Source: an uncultured Desulfomonile sp.
GTDB taxonomy: Bacteria; Desulfobacterota; Desulfomonilia; Desulfomonilales; Desulfomonilaceae
Direction of reading: 5' to 3'
Length of the DNA: 13,438 nt
NCBI GenBank assembly: GCA_937915285.1
Contig: CALDNG010000256.1
Span: 1-13,438 of the forward strand
Numbering within the stretch: the stretch's first letter is position 1; each line of letters starts with the position of its first letter. The notes under the pieces were generated by a model. That model saw nothing but the letters and a program-made list of their open reading frames with translations. It was not told where the DNA came from and ran no database searches. Both the position numbers and the translations under genes were made by a program. This document shows positions 7,515-13,438 of the stretch, in pieces.

Positions 7515-7922
7515 TCGTCGGGCACACCAAAAACAGACCTGATCAATGATCAAGATTTCAGAAACTACATCCTAGGTTGAAGCGCGGTAGCATGAATCAG
7601 AAGGGCCACCGGCTCAACGGATTAACAGCTATGGGTAAGTTCGTTTTTTTGTTTTTTCATTTAAGGATAACTGGTCGAGAGAATGATGTCTGGCGGTCTA
7701 GCGTCAGAGAAAATTCCGGTGATGGCCGGGTTGATGAAACAAGGTCATACTCTTTAAAGGAAATGTCAAAGTTTCAGGCCGGATGGCCCTGGGAAAATCG
7801 CGCAAGTAACGGACGCATGGTAAACAACTGAAAACCGTTTTGCAAGAAATTCTAATTGAGTCCAAAAAAATATTCCCTGTAATTTTTATAAACAACTTGA
7901 TGTTTCATTTTGTTTCTTTTTG

Positions 7923-7940
7923 ATGTCTCAGTATGTCTCA
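7923..7940 (+). promoter_or_regulatory. Tandem ATGTCTCA repeat, candidate upstream activator site
   Basis: ATGTCTCA occurs at 7923-7930 and 7933-7940, a 10-base repeat period that is close to one helical turn. It sits 73-91 bases upstream of the -24 element at 8014, in the range used by enhancer-binding activators of sigma-54 promoters. Binding is inferred. Confidence 0.35.
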
Positions 7941-8013
7941 TAATGTTGCGCTTTGATTTGGGTTCGAACAGGGACAGGCTACTCTAATGGCCAGAATAAA
8001 GGATTTGGTGAAA

Positions 8014-8029
8014 TGGCATGATATGTGCT
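8014..8029 (+). promoter_or_regulatory. Sigma-54 (-24/-12) promoter
   Basis: TGGCATGATATGTGCT matches the sigma-54 consensus TGGCACG-N4-TTGCT at all but two defined positions. The essential GG and GC are exactly 10 bases apart. The predicted transcription start is near 8040, leaving a leader of about 70 bases before the ATG at 8113. This supports 8113, not an upstream in-frame codon, as the start of the receiver gene. Sigma-54 promoters need an ATP-driven activator, and none is encoded in the window. Confidence 0.65.
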
Positions 8030-8112
8030 CAAAGACTATGCGGCATGACCCAATAATTCTTGAAATCAGGGTGTTAGGGTCAAAGCTATCCTGTATTGGC
8101 TGGAGAGCGATT

Positions 8113-8541
8113 ATGAGTATTCGAGTTCTTTTGGTTGATGACGAGGAACAGTTTGTGGATCTCCTTTCCGAGCGTTTGAAAACGCGCGGTTTTGAGGTCC
8201 TGACTGCTCTGAGTGGCGATGAGGGCCTGAGGGTTCTGGACAAGATCGACATCGATGTTGCGATTCTGGATGTAATGATGCCAGGGCGCGATGGTCTTTC
8301 GACCCTTCAGGAATTCAAGCGGACCAGGCCGCTCACCGAGGTGATCATGTTGACTGGGAACACCACGGTTGAGACGGCAATATCCGGAATGAAACTGGGG
8401 GCGTTTGACTATCTTTTAAAGCCCGTTGACACGGCAGTTCTTGTCGACAAACTGACCGGGGCGCGCCAGAGGAAAAAGGATCATGAAGACAGGATCAGGA
8501 ACGCGGAGGTGGAGAGAATAGTCAAGACCAAGGGTTACTGA
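8113..8541 (+). CDS. Single-domain response regulator (CheY-like receiver), first copy
   Basis: The product has 142 residues. The ATG at 8113 is chosen because it has GGAG 7 bases upstream, lies downstream of the sigma-54 element, and gives the same length and N-terminus as the paralogue at 11076. A complete receiver fills almost the whole protein: acidic pocket D9/D10, phospho-acceptor D53 in LDVMMPGRDG, T81 in MLTG, K103 in DYLLKP. Only a short basic helical tail (about 115-142) follows, with no output domain. It is probably phosphorylated by a kinase encoded elsewhere and acts by protein contact. It is the first gene of a cluster with CBS and permease genes. The paralogue at 11076-11510 shares roughly half of its aligned residues by eye, so a duplication within the cluster is likely. 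Confidence 0.92.
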   Translation: MSIRVLLVDDEEQFVDLLSERLKTRGFEVLTALSGDEGLRVLDKIDIDVAILDVMMPGRDGLSTLQEFKRTRPLTEVIMLTGNTTVETAISGMKLGAFDYLLKPVDTAVLVDKLTGARQRKKDHEDRIRNAEVERIVKTKGY

Positions 8542-8605
8542 TCAAAAGGAGGCCATTAACTTTACTAAACGTGATTGAGCGAACTTTCCTGAAGGAGACA
8601 ATTTC

Positions 8606-9160
8606 ATGGGAACAACTTTTGTAAGGGATCACATGACGTCGTTTGACGGTTACCCGAGGGTTTCAGAAGACGCCTCTCTTTTTGATGCGGCGCTGGCCCT
8701 TGATGAGGGACGTCAGCGACTGGACGCCAAGGGCCACAGGTTCATGGCGGTTCTTGTCCTGGACAAGGCGGGTAAAGTGATTGGGAAATTAAACCGACTA
8801 GATATTCTCACATGTCTTGAACCGGAATATCTGACCAATGAAGAACTGAAAAAAGTTTCCAGATTTGGCCTGACGCCGGAATTCTTGCACTCAATGCTTG
8901 ACAACTTCGACTTGTGGAAATCTCCCTTGATGGACATTTGCCGAAAGAGCTTCGGCAAAAGGGTAGGGGATTTTATTCAAAAACAGGGCTCTGAAGTATT
9001 CATTGATGCAAATGCCACCCTGAACCAAGCCATACACCAACTTATCATGGGTCGTACTCAAGCTTTGCTGGTGGTGTCGGACGGTGAAGTTTCTGGATTG
9101 CTCAGACTGGTGGATGTTTTTGACCAGGTAGCTTCTCTGATGAGAGCTTGCCGGATTTAG
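8606..9160 (+). CDS. CBS-domain-pair protein
   Basis: The product has 184 residues and follows a GAAGGAGA ribosome site. It consists of two CBS domains, the first at about 5-72 (FVRDHMTS...GKLNRLDIL) and the second at about 122-182 (VGDFIQKQ...GLLRLVDVFDQV). An acidic and aromatic linker of about 50 residues joins them. CBS pairs (Bateman modules) bind adenine nucleotides or S-adenosyl ligands and gate attached or partner proteins, often transporters. There is no fused enzyme or channel, so it should act in trans in the cytoplasm. It is 64 bases after the receiver gene and 43 bases before the permease gene, making the adjacent permease the obvious candidate target (inference). The ligand cannot be read from the sequence. 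Confidence 0.9.
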   Translation: MGTTFVRDHMTSFDGYPRVSEDASLFDAALALDEGRQRLDAKGHRFMAVLVLDKAGKVIGKLNRLDILTCLEPEYLTNEELKKVSRFGLTPEFLHSMLDNFDLWKSPLMDICRKSFGKRVGDFIQKQGSEVFIDANATLNQAIHQLIMGRTQALLVVSDGEVSGLLRLVDVFDQVASLMRACRI

Positions 9161-9203
9161 ACTCACAGGCGCTCTTATCTGAAACATTAGGAGGATTTGA
9201 ATA

Positions 9204-10673
9204 ATGACTACAGCACAGGGCGTCCAGATAAACTGGACAAGACTAATAGCAATGCTGACTGGAGTCGGCCTTTTTTTCGTGGTTTATTTCTCACCACCAT
9301 GGCCAGACGCCATAGATCCCGTTGGAAAACATTTCCCGTTGAGTCCGGAGGGCAAGGGCGCTGTGGCTCTATTTCTGATGGCAGGGATATGGTGGGTTTT
9401 CGAAGTGGTCCCGATCGGGGTCACGAGCCTGGTCATTGGAGTGACTCAGGCGTTGTTCATGATCAGGCCTGCCAAGGCTGCCTTTAAGGATTTCATGGAC
9501 CCATCGGTTCTATTCATTTTTGCATCACTTGTGATTGGAATGGTTTTCACAAAGACAGGCTTGACGAAGCGAATGGCCTACAAGATGCTCAATGTGATAG
9601 GTGAAAACACTGGATCGATCTATTTGGGAGTGTTTCTTCTGATTACTGTGCTCACGCTGATCATGGCGCACACGGCAGTAGCTGCCACTATGTATCCATT
9701 GTTGCTGGCTATTTACAGTCTTTACGGTGAAGGCGACAAGCCTACCAAATTTGGAAAAGGTCTGTTCATAGGGATGGCCTATGTTTGCGGGGCCGGTAGC
9801 ATCATCACACTTCTTGGATCTGCCAGGGCGATTGTCGCTCTCGGATTTTTCAAGGAAATGGCCGGTGTTGATACCCCGTTTTACGAGCTAACCCTTTACA
9901 TGCTTCCGGTAGGGGTGATCATGGTCCTGCTGCTCTGGGTTTTCTTCATGATCTTTATGAAACCGGAAAAGAAGGTTATTCCAGGTTTGAGGGAGCGAGT
10001 GGCCGAACTGAGCGAGAACCTCGGTCCGATCACAAGAAAAGAGATTATTTCACTGGTGATCATATTCGGAGCCATCATAACGATGTCTCTCCAGGTAATG
10101 GTTCCCAAGTTGCAGTCCCTGGATAAGACTGCGATCATACTTGTATCGACAATCCTGTTTTTTGTGTTCAACATTCTGGATATCGAGGATCTTGAACTTA
10201 TCCCGTGGAACATAGTGCTGCTTTTCTCAGGCGCCATGAGCATCGGTTATTGTCTGTGGGAAACCGAGGCGGCAAAATGGATGGCGGTCAACTGGCTTGC
10301 CCTTTTTCAGAAGTCCCACTGGCTGGTTTTCGTCCTAAGCATCGCATTCTTCGTGATGATTTTGACCAATTTTATCATGAACGTGGCGGCCATAGCCATC
10401 TCTCTTCCTGTTGCCCTGGTCATAGCCGGCTACCTTGGTGTGTCATCCTATGTGGTTATGTATGCTGCGCTGGTTACAGCCGGAATGCCTTTCCTGCTTC
10501 TGGTCGGAGCGGCTCCAAACGCAATCGCCTATGACTCGAAACAATTTACCAGCGGCGAATTCTTCATGTATGGAATTCCTGCCAGTCTGATACTGATGGC
10601 CGTTGTAGCGTTAGCCATCCTGGTCATCTGGCCTCTGCTGGGAATGCCGATCACTGTTCCCAGGACCATGTAA
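9204..10673 (+). CDS. DASS/SLC13-type anion permease with altered ion-site motifs
   Basis: The protein has 489 residues, a typical length for the divalent anion:Na+ symporter family. It follows an excellent AGGAGG ribosome site and has about 11-13 hydrophobic segments. Family features are DPSVLFIFASLVIGMVFTKT near the first scaffold helices and two inverted hairpin regions. The two hairpin tips that normally read SNT read MAHTA (154-158) and MNVAA (392-396), and the loop that is usually GTPPN reads GSARA (205-209). The second loop, GAAPNA (near 435-440), is closer to normal. DASS carriers import di- or tricarboxylates, sulfate or similar anions with Na+. The changes suggest a different cation stoichiometry or substrate, or a divergent subfamily. 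It is the third gene of the sigma-54-linked cluster, next to the CBS-pair gene. Confidence 0.9.
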   Translation: MTTAQGVQINWTRLIAMLTGVGLFFVVYFSPPWPDAIDPVGKHFPLSPEGKGAVALFLMAGIWWVFEVVPIGVTSLVIGVTQALFMIRPAKAAFKDFMDPSVLFIFASLVIGMVFTKTGLTKRMAYKMLNVIGENTGSIYLGVFLLITVLTLIMAHTAVAATMYPLLLAIYSLYGEGDKPTKFGKGLFIGMAYVCGAGSIITLLGSARAIVALGFFKEMAGVDTPFYELTLYMLPVGVIMVLLLWVFFMIFMKPEKKVIPGLRERVAELSENLGPITRKEIISLVIIFGAIITMSLQVMVPKLQSLDKTAIILVSTILFFVFNILDIEDLELIPWNIVLLFSGAMSIGYCLWETEAAKWMAVNWLALFQKSHWLVFVLSIAFFVMILTNFIMNVAAIAISLPVALVIAGYLGVSSYVVMYAALVTAGMPFLLLVGAAPNAIAYDSKQFTSGEFFMYGIPASLILMAVVALAILVIWPLLGMPITVPRTM

Positions 10674-10700
10674 AGCCTGTTGAGGGCATGGGAGCATACC

Positions 10701-11009
10701 ATGGAGAATAAATCTTTGCAGCGCCTTACAGGAATAATATCAATCTTTTTAATGTTGTTCCTGGTCATAACCGAGACTTGCTGCCCGGATGTTTCTCTCC
10801 AACATAGCAACATTACTGCCATACAGGGCAGGGTAATAGAAGAGAACCTTCATCCGTTCGAGGATGAAAACTCATCACCGTTTCAATATGGAAAACCCTC
10901 GTATTTGATTCTGACGGACGAGTCCGGATTTAACCGGATAAAAATCGAATTAACCAGAATACTGATCAACAGTCTAATTGTTCACGAATACATTGTCCTG
11001 CGAATTTGA
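10701..11009 (+). CDS. Small membrane-anchored or secreted protein of unknown function
   Basis: The product has 102 residues from the ATG at 10701, which has GGGAG 7 bases upstream. An in-frame TTG at 10680 is less likely. A hydrophobic helix (about 8-27, GIISIFLMLFLVIT) is followed by a double cysteine and a mainly polar domain. Its beta-like strands (AIQGRVIEEN, SYLILTDESG, RIKIEL, EYIVLRI) hint at a small OB-like barrel, which is only an impression. No lipobox of good quality is present. It starts 27 bases after the permease gene and ends 66 bases before the second receiver, so it is probably co-transcribed. It could be a periplasmic accessory subunit of one of the two permeases. I do not recognise the family. 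Confidence 0.65.
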   Translation: MENKSLQRLTGIISIFLMLFLVITETCCPDVSLQHSNITAIQGRVIEENLHPFEDENSSPFQYGKPSYLILTDESGFNRIKIELTRILINSLIVHEYIVLRI

Positions 11010-11075
11010 AATTAACCCGCCTCCGCTCACTCCCCATAAACTAGAAAACAAACCCCTAATTCAGGAGTACACGAT

Positions 11076-11510
11076 ATGACTACCGCAAGAATTCTTTTGG
11101 TAGATGACGAGGCCCCTTTCATCGATACATTGTCTAAACGCCTTGTGAAGAGAGGTCTCACGGTTTACACCGCAAACAGCGGCACAGAGGCGCTGGAAAA
11201 AATCGGCCAGGGAGACCCCCTGGATGTCGTAATACTTGATGTGAAGATGCCTGGTATGGACGGCATAGAAACGCTGAAGGCCATCAAGACCTTGAATCCA
11301 ATGATTGAAGTCATCATGCTCACTGGTCATGCCACTGTTGGGTCTGCAATAGACGGCATGAAGCTCGGGGCCCTGGATTATCTCATGAAACCCTGTGACC
11401 TGGAACTGCTAATGGCAAAAGTACAGGAAGCAAAAATGAAGAAACTCAAACAGGAAGAGAGAATTAACGAGGCTAGAGCCATGCACATAGCCCTCAGACG
11501 CGGAGACTAA
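11076..11510 (+). CDS. Single-domain response regulator (CheY-like receiver), second copy
   Basis: The product has 144 residues and follows CAGGAG. The receiver is complete: acidic pocket D10/D11, phospho-acceptor D55 in LDVKMPGMDG, T83 in MLTGHAT, K105 in DYLMKP. A charged helical tail follows (residues about 118-144). It is a close paralogue of the receiver at 8113-8541, sharing the VIMLTG and GMKLGA blocks and the short basic tail in place of an output domain. The two copies each lie before a permease module (CBS plus DASS for the first, NhaD-type for the second). This suggests that each receiver serves its own carrier, or that they form a phosphate sink or relay pair (inference). No kinase is encoded nearby. 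Confidence 0.92.
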   Translation: MTTARILLVDDEAPFIDTLSKRLVKRGLTVYTANSGTEALEKIGQGDPLDVVILDVKMPGMDGIETLKAIKTLNPMIEVIMLTGHATVGSAIDGMKLGALDYLMKPCDLELLMAKVQEAKMKKLKQEERINEARAMHIALRRGD

Positions 11511-11548
11511 CAGCGTTGATGAAATGGCTTGAAGGCCTTGTAATAGGT

Positions 11549-11572
11549 TGGCTGCCGGGATTCCGGCGGCCA
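11549..11572 (+). terminator. Perfect GC-rich hairpin between the second receiver and the NhaD-type permease
   Basis: TGGCTGCCGG (11549-11558) pairs with CCGGCGGCCA (11563-11572) over 10 base pairs (one G-U) around a GATT loop. It is followed by a modest T-rich stretch (GGTCGGTTGTTT). It lies 38 bases after the receiver stop and 105 bases before the next start. It could be a partial terminator that lowers expression of the last gene, or mark the end of the operon. Confidence 0.5.
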
Positions 11573-11677
11573 GGTCGGTTGTTTCAGAATTGACTTTTAC
11601 AGGCATTCAAGAACGGCCCAGCATGCCTTTCTGGTTAACTATTCTGACTGATATCAAAGAATTCAAGGATCTGTCTC

Positions 11678-13405
11678 ATGAACCTGAACAAGCTTTTTTT
11701 GCTGTCTGCTTCAATAATATTCGTGGTAGTAGCATGGTGTTCGCCTTTGCCGGCCCATGCTTCTCCATCTGATAGACTGATAATCTCCGGTGCTTTCCGC
11801 AATCCACAAGGTAAGCCGGTAAAAGATGTGGACATTGAAATACTCGTCAACGGAAAAGCCGCAACCCCCGTTGGGAAAGAGGAGTCTTTAAGATCTGGAA
11901 ACAATGGGGCTTTTCTGGGGCAATTTGATTTGCCTCTTGGCTCTCTTGTCGGCTCCAAGGTGGAACTGAAGGCCCATAAGCCGTCTTGGGAGGCCATAGA
12001 GGGCGCCACATTGATGGCCGTTGAAGCCGGAAGTGACGAAATGCAGAACCGGCTCTACGAAACTGCACAGAACTTCACAATGAAGAGGGCCGTTTCTCCG
12101 GCCTTCTGGTTTGCTGCTATAATTCTTGTGGGCGTTTACGTGATCATAAGTTTTGAATGGATGCACCGTACTCTTGCCGCATTGCTTGCTGCAGCCCTCG
12201 TCCTGTTCATCACTTATACCCTGGGCAGCTATGACAAGTCCTATTACATCCTGTCTTTTGAAGACGCTATGGCAGCGGTTGACCTAAATGTCATTTTTCT
12301 GCTGCTGGGGATGATGATTTTTGTCGGTGTGCTCAAGCGGACCGGAATGTTTCAGTTCCTGGCATACAAGGCTTATGCTTGGGCCAGAGGAAACGTATTC
12401 ATTCTGTCATTCGTGCTGCAGTTTCTGACAGCGGTTATCTCGGCTTTTCTCGATAACGTCACCACTATGCTCCTGGTCATACCGGTGACCATAGAGATTG
12501 CCCTCACCCTGAAGGTTCATCCACTGACCTTCCTCATACCGCAGGCTTTTGCATCCAACGTTGGAGGCACTGCAACCTTGATTGGTGATCCCCCGAATAT
12601 ACTTATAGGCTCTTACACAGGACTCACCTTTGGACAGTTCGTGTCCAATCTTACACTGATCTGTTTCCTGAGCCTAATTGTCTCCTGCTTCTATTTCCTG
12701 TGGTGGCACAAGAAAGAGTACCTAAAGGCTGACGTTCAGGACGTTGAAAAAACCATAGCTCAATTGAGAGAGCAGTACAAGATCACCGACAGGAAGCTTA
12801 TGATTCAGGGTCTTGTCCTGCTTGGATTCACCATCCTGCTGTTCGCTCTGCATGGTTTCATGCACATGCAGGTCGCAGTGGCGGCCCTGATCGGTTCTCT
12901 GTTGCTTCTTGCAGTGTCAAAGGTGGAAATTGTGGAAATGCTGGAACATGAGGTGGAATGGCCTTCATTGATGTTCTTCATCGGGTTGTTTGTGGTTATC
13001 GCTGCAGCCGAATCCACCGGACTGATCCAGCAGATCGCAAATGTTGTGCTTCAGGCGTCCCAAGGCAACCTGACCATCGCAGTGGTCATGATACTATGGG
13101 TTTCAGCCATCGCTTCCGCCTTCATCGACAACATACCTTTCACAGCCACAATGCTCCCCATCGTCCTGTTCCTGAGCGAGAGCTTCGGCTTACCGAAGGA
13201 CAATGTGCTGTGGTGGTCGCTTTCTTTGGGCGCATGTCTTGGTGGTAATGGGACCATGATAGGGGCCAGCGCCAACGTTGTCACCGTTGGAATGGCCGAA
13301 AAGGCCGGTTACAAGATATCCTTTGTGGAATACATGAAAATATGCTGGTGGCCCATGATGATCACAGTCACAATGTGTATGGTCTACCTGCTCATCGCCT
13401 ATTGA
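11678..13405 (+). CDS. ArsB/NhaD-type (ion transporter superfamily) permease with N-terminal periplasmic domain
   Basis: The protein has 575 residues. The ATG at 11678 follows AAGGA with 8-base spacing. Residues 1-28 form a signal peptide (cleavage after AHA, 28). Residues about 32-130 form a beta-rich, Ig-like or carboxypeptidase-regulatory-like domain (IISGAFRNPQGKPVKDVDIEI), which must be periplasmic. The permease core starts near 142. It has the two family half-repeats: FLDNVTTMLL (D259) with GGTATLIGDPPNI (D304), and FIDNIPFTATML (D484) with GGNGTMIGASANV (522-534). Relatives move Na+/H+, arsenite, citrate or other anions. The conserved LDN, IDN and GDPPN motifs fit an NhaD/P-protein-like ion carrier, but the substrate is unknown. 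It is the last gene of the cluster; only 33 bases follow before the window ends. Confidence 0.9.
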   Translation: MNLNKLFLLSASIIFVVVAWCSPLPAHASPSDRLIISGAFRNPQGKPVKDVDIEILVNGKAATPVGKEESLRSGNNGAFLGQFDLPLGSLVGSKVELKAHKPSWEAIEGATLMAVEAGSDEMQNRLYETAQNFTMKRAVSPAFWFAAIILVGVYVIISFEWMHRTLAALLAAALVLFITYTLGSYDKSYYILSFEDAMAAVDLNVIFLLLGMMIFVGVLKRTGMFQFLAYKAYAWARGNVFILSFVLQFLTAVISAFLDNVTTMLLVIPVTIEIALTLKVHPLTFLIPQAFASNVGGTATLIGDPPNILIGSYTGLTFGQFVSNLTLICFLSLIVSCFYFLWWHKKEYLKADVQDVEKTIAQLREQYKITDRKLMIQGLVLLGFTILLFALHGFMHMQVAVAALIGSLLLLAVSKVEIVEMLEHEVEWPSLMFFIGLFVVIAAAESTGLIQQIANVVLQASQGNLTIAVVMILWVSAIASAFIDNIPFTATMLPIVLFLSESFGLPKDNVLWWSLSLGACLGGNGTMIGASANVVTVGMAEKAGYKISFVEYMKICWWPMMITVTMCMVYLLIAY

Positions 13406-13438
13406 TGACTCATGGGAGGCGTTGGCGCGCCCCCCGTT

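Larger units (their letters stand above)
7411..8112. other. Divergent regulatory intergenic region between two transport units
   Basis: About 700 bases contain no convincing gene. An 84-codon frame at 7577-7831 lacks a ribosome site and protein-like features. The region holds the dyad at 7448-7470, a tandem TGATCA palindrome (7540-7545 and 7547-7552), ATGTCTCA words on both sides, an AT-rich stretch at about 7855-7925 that could be bent or bind IHF, and the -24/-12 element at 8014-8029. No clear promoter for the minus-strand symporter unit was recognised. Confidence 0.5.

Noticed and set aside
7577..7831. 84-codon plus-strand frame in the 700-base intergenic region
   Set aside because: It starts at a TTG without a Shine-Dalgarno, and its composition is not protein-like.
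7987..8112. N-terminal extension of the first receiver to 7987
   Set aside because: It would begin upstream of the sigma-54 promoter, lacks a ribosome site, and adds residues absent from the paralogue.
1..13438. CRISPR arrays, tRNA/rRNA genes, insertion sequences or prophage
   Set aside because: No regularly spaced repeats, cloverleaf sequences, transposase motifs or phage-like genes were seen on either strand.

Overview
The window looks like chromosomal DNA of an anaerobic bacterium of the former Deltaproteobacteria (Desulfobacterota, sulfate-reducer or syntroph type). This placement is inferred from gene content: a flavodiiron protein for O2/NO detoxification, a solute:sodium symporter with a tiny membrane partner gene, a DUF294-type CBS regulator, stand-alone receiver proteins and a sigma-54-type promoter. 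Nothing in the sequence fixes the genus. There are no rRNA or tRNA genes, insertion sequences, phage genes or CRISPR arrays. Coding density is high, apart from two divergent intergenic regions near 1622-1967 and 7411-8112.

Layout. (1) 1-1621, minus strand: the 5' part of a flavodiiron protein gene that runs off the left edge, preceded by a gene for a secreted Sel1-repeat protein. (2) 1968-5233, plus strand: a probable three-gene operon of a receiver-domain protein, a 642-residue cNMP-like/CBS/DUF294 protein and a DEDDh exonuclease. The exonuclease gene converges on the next unit across a hairpin. (3) 5355-7410, minus strand: a 58-residue membrane protein gene and then a 545-residue sodium:solute symporter, separated by 241 bases that hold a strong stem-loop. 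(4) 8113-13405, plus strand: a probable six-gene cluster of receiver, CBS-pair protein, DASS/SLC13-type permease, small membrane-anchored protein, second receiver, and an ArsB/NhaD-type permease with a secreted-looking N-terminal domain. A good -24/-12 (sigma-54) promoter match lies just upstream of the first receiver.

How the genes may work together (inference). The window holds three ion-coupled carriers, two CBS-domain regulators and three single-domain receivers, but no histidine kinase and no DNA-binding output domain. The simplest reading is a module for carboxylate or anion uptake. In it, CBS domains would sense adenylate state, receivers would carry phospho-signals from kinases encoded elsewhere, and a sigma-54 activator would switch on the right-hand cluster. 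An 8-base word, ATGTCTCA, occurs twice in tandem upstream of the sigma-54 element and once inverted upstream of the divergent symporter unit, so the two transport units may share a regulator. The most unusual points are the altered ion-site motifs of the DASS-type permease, the extra periplasmic domain on the NhaD-type permease, and the interleaving of receivers with permeases.
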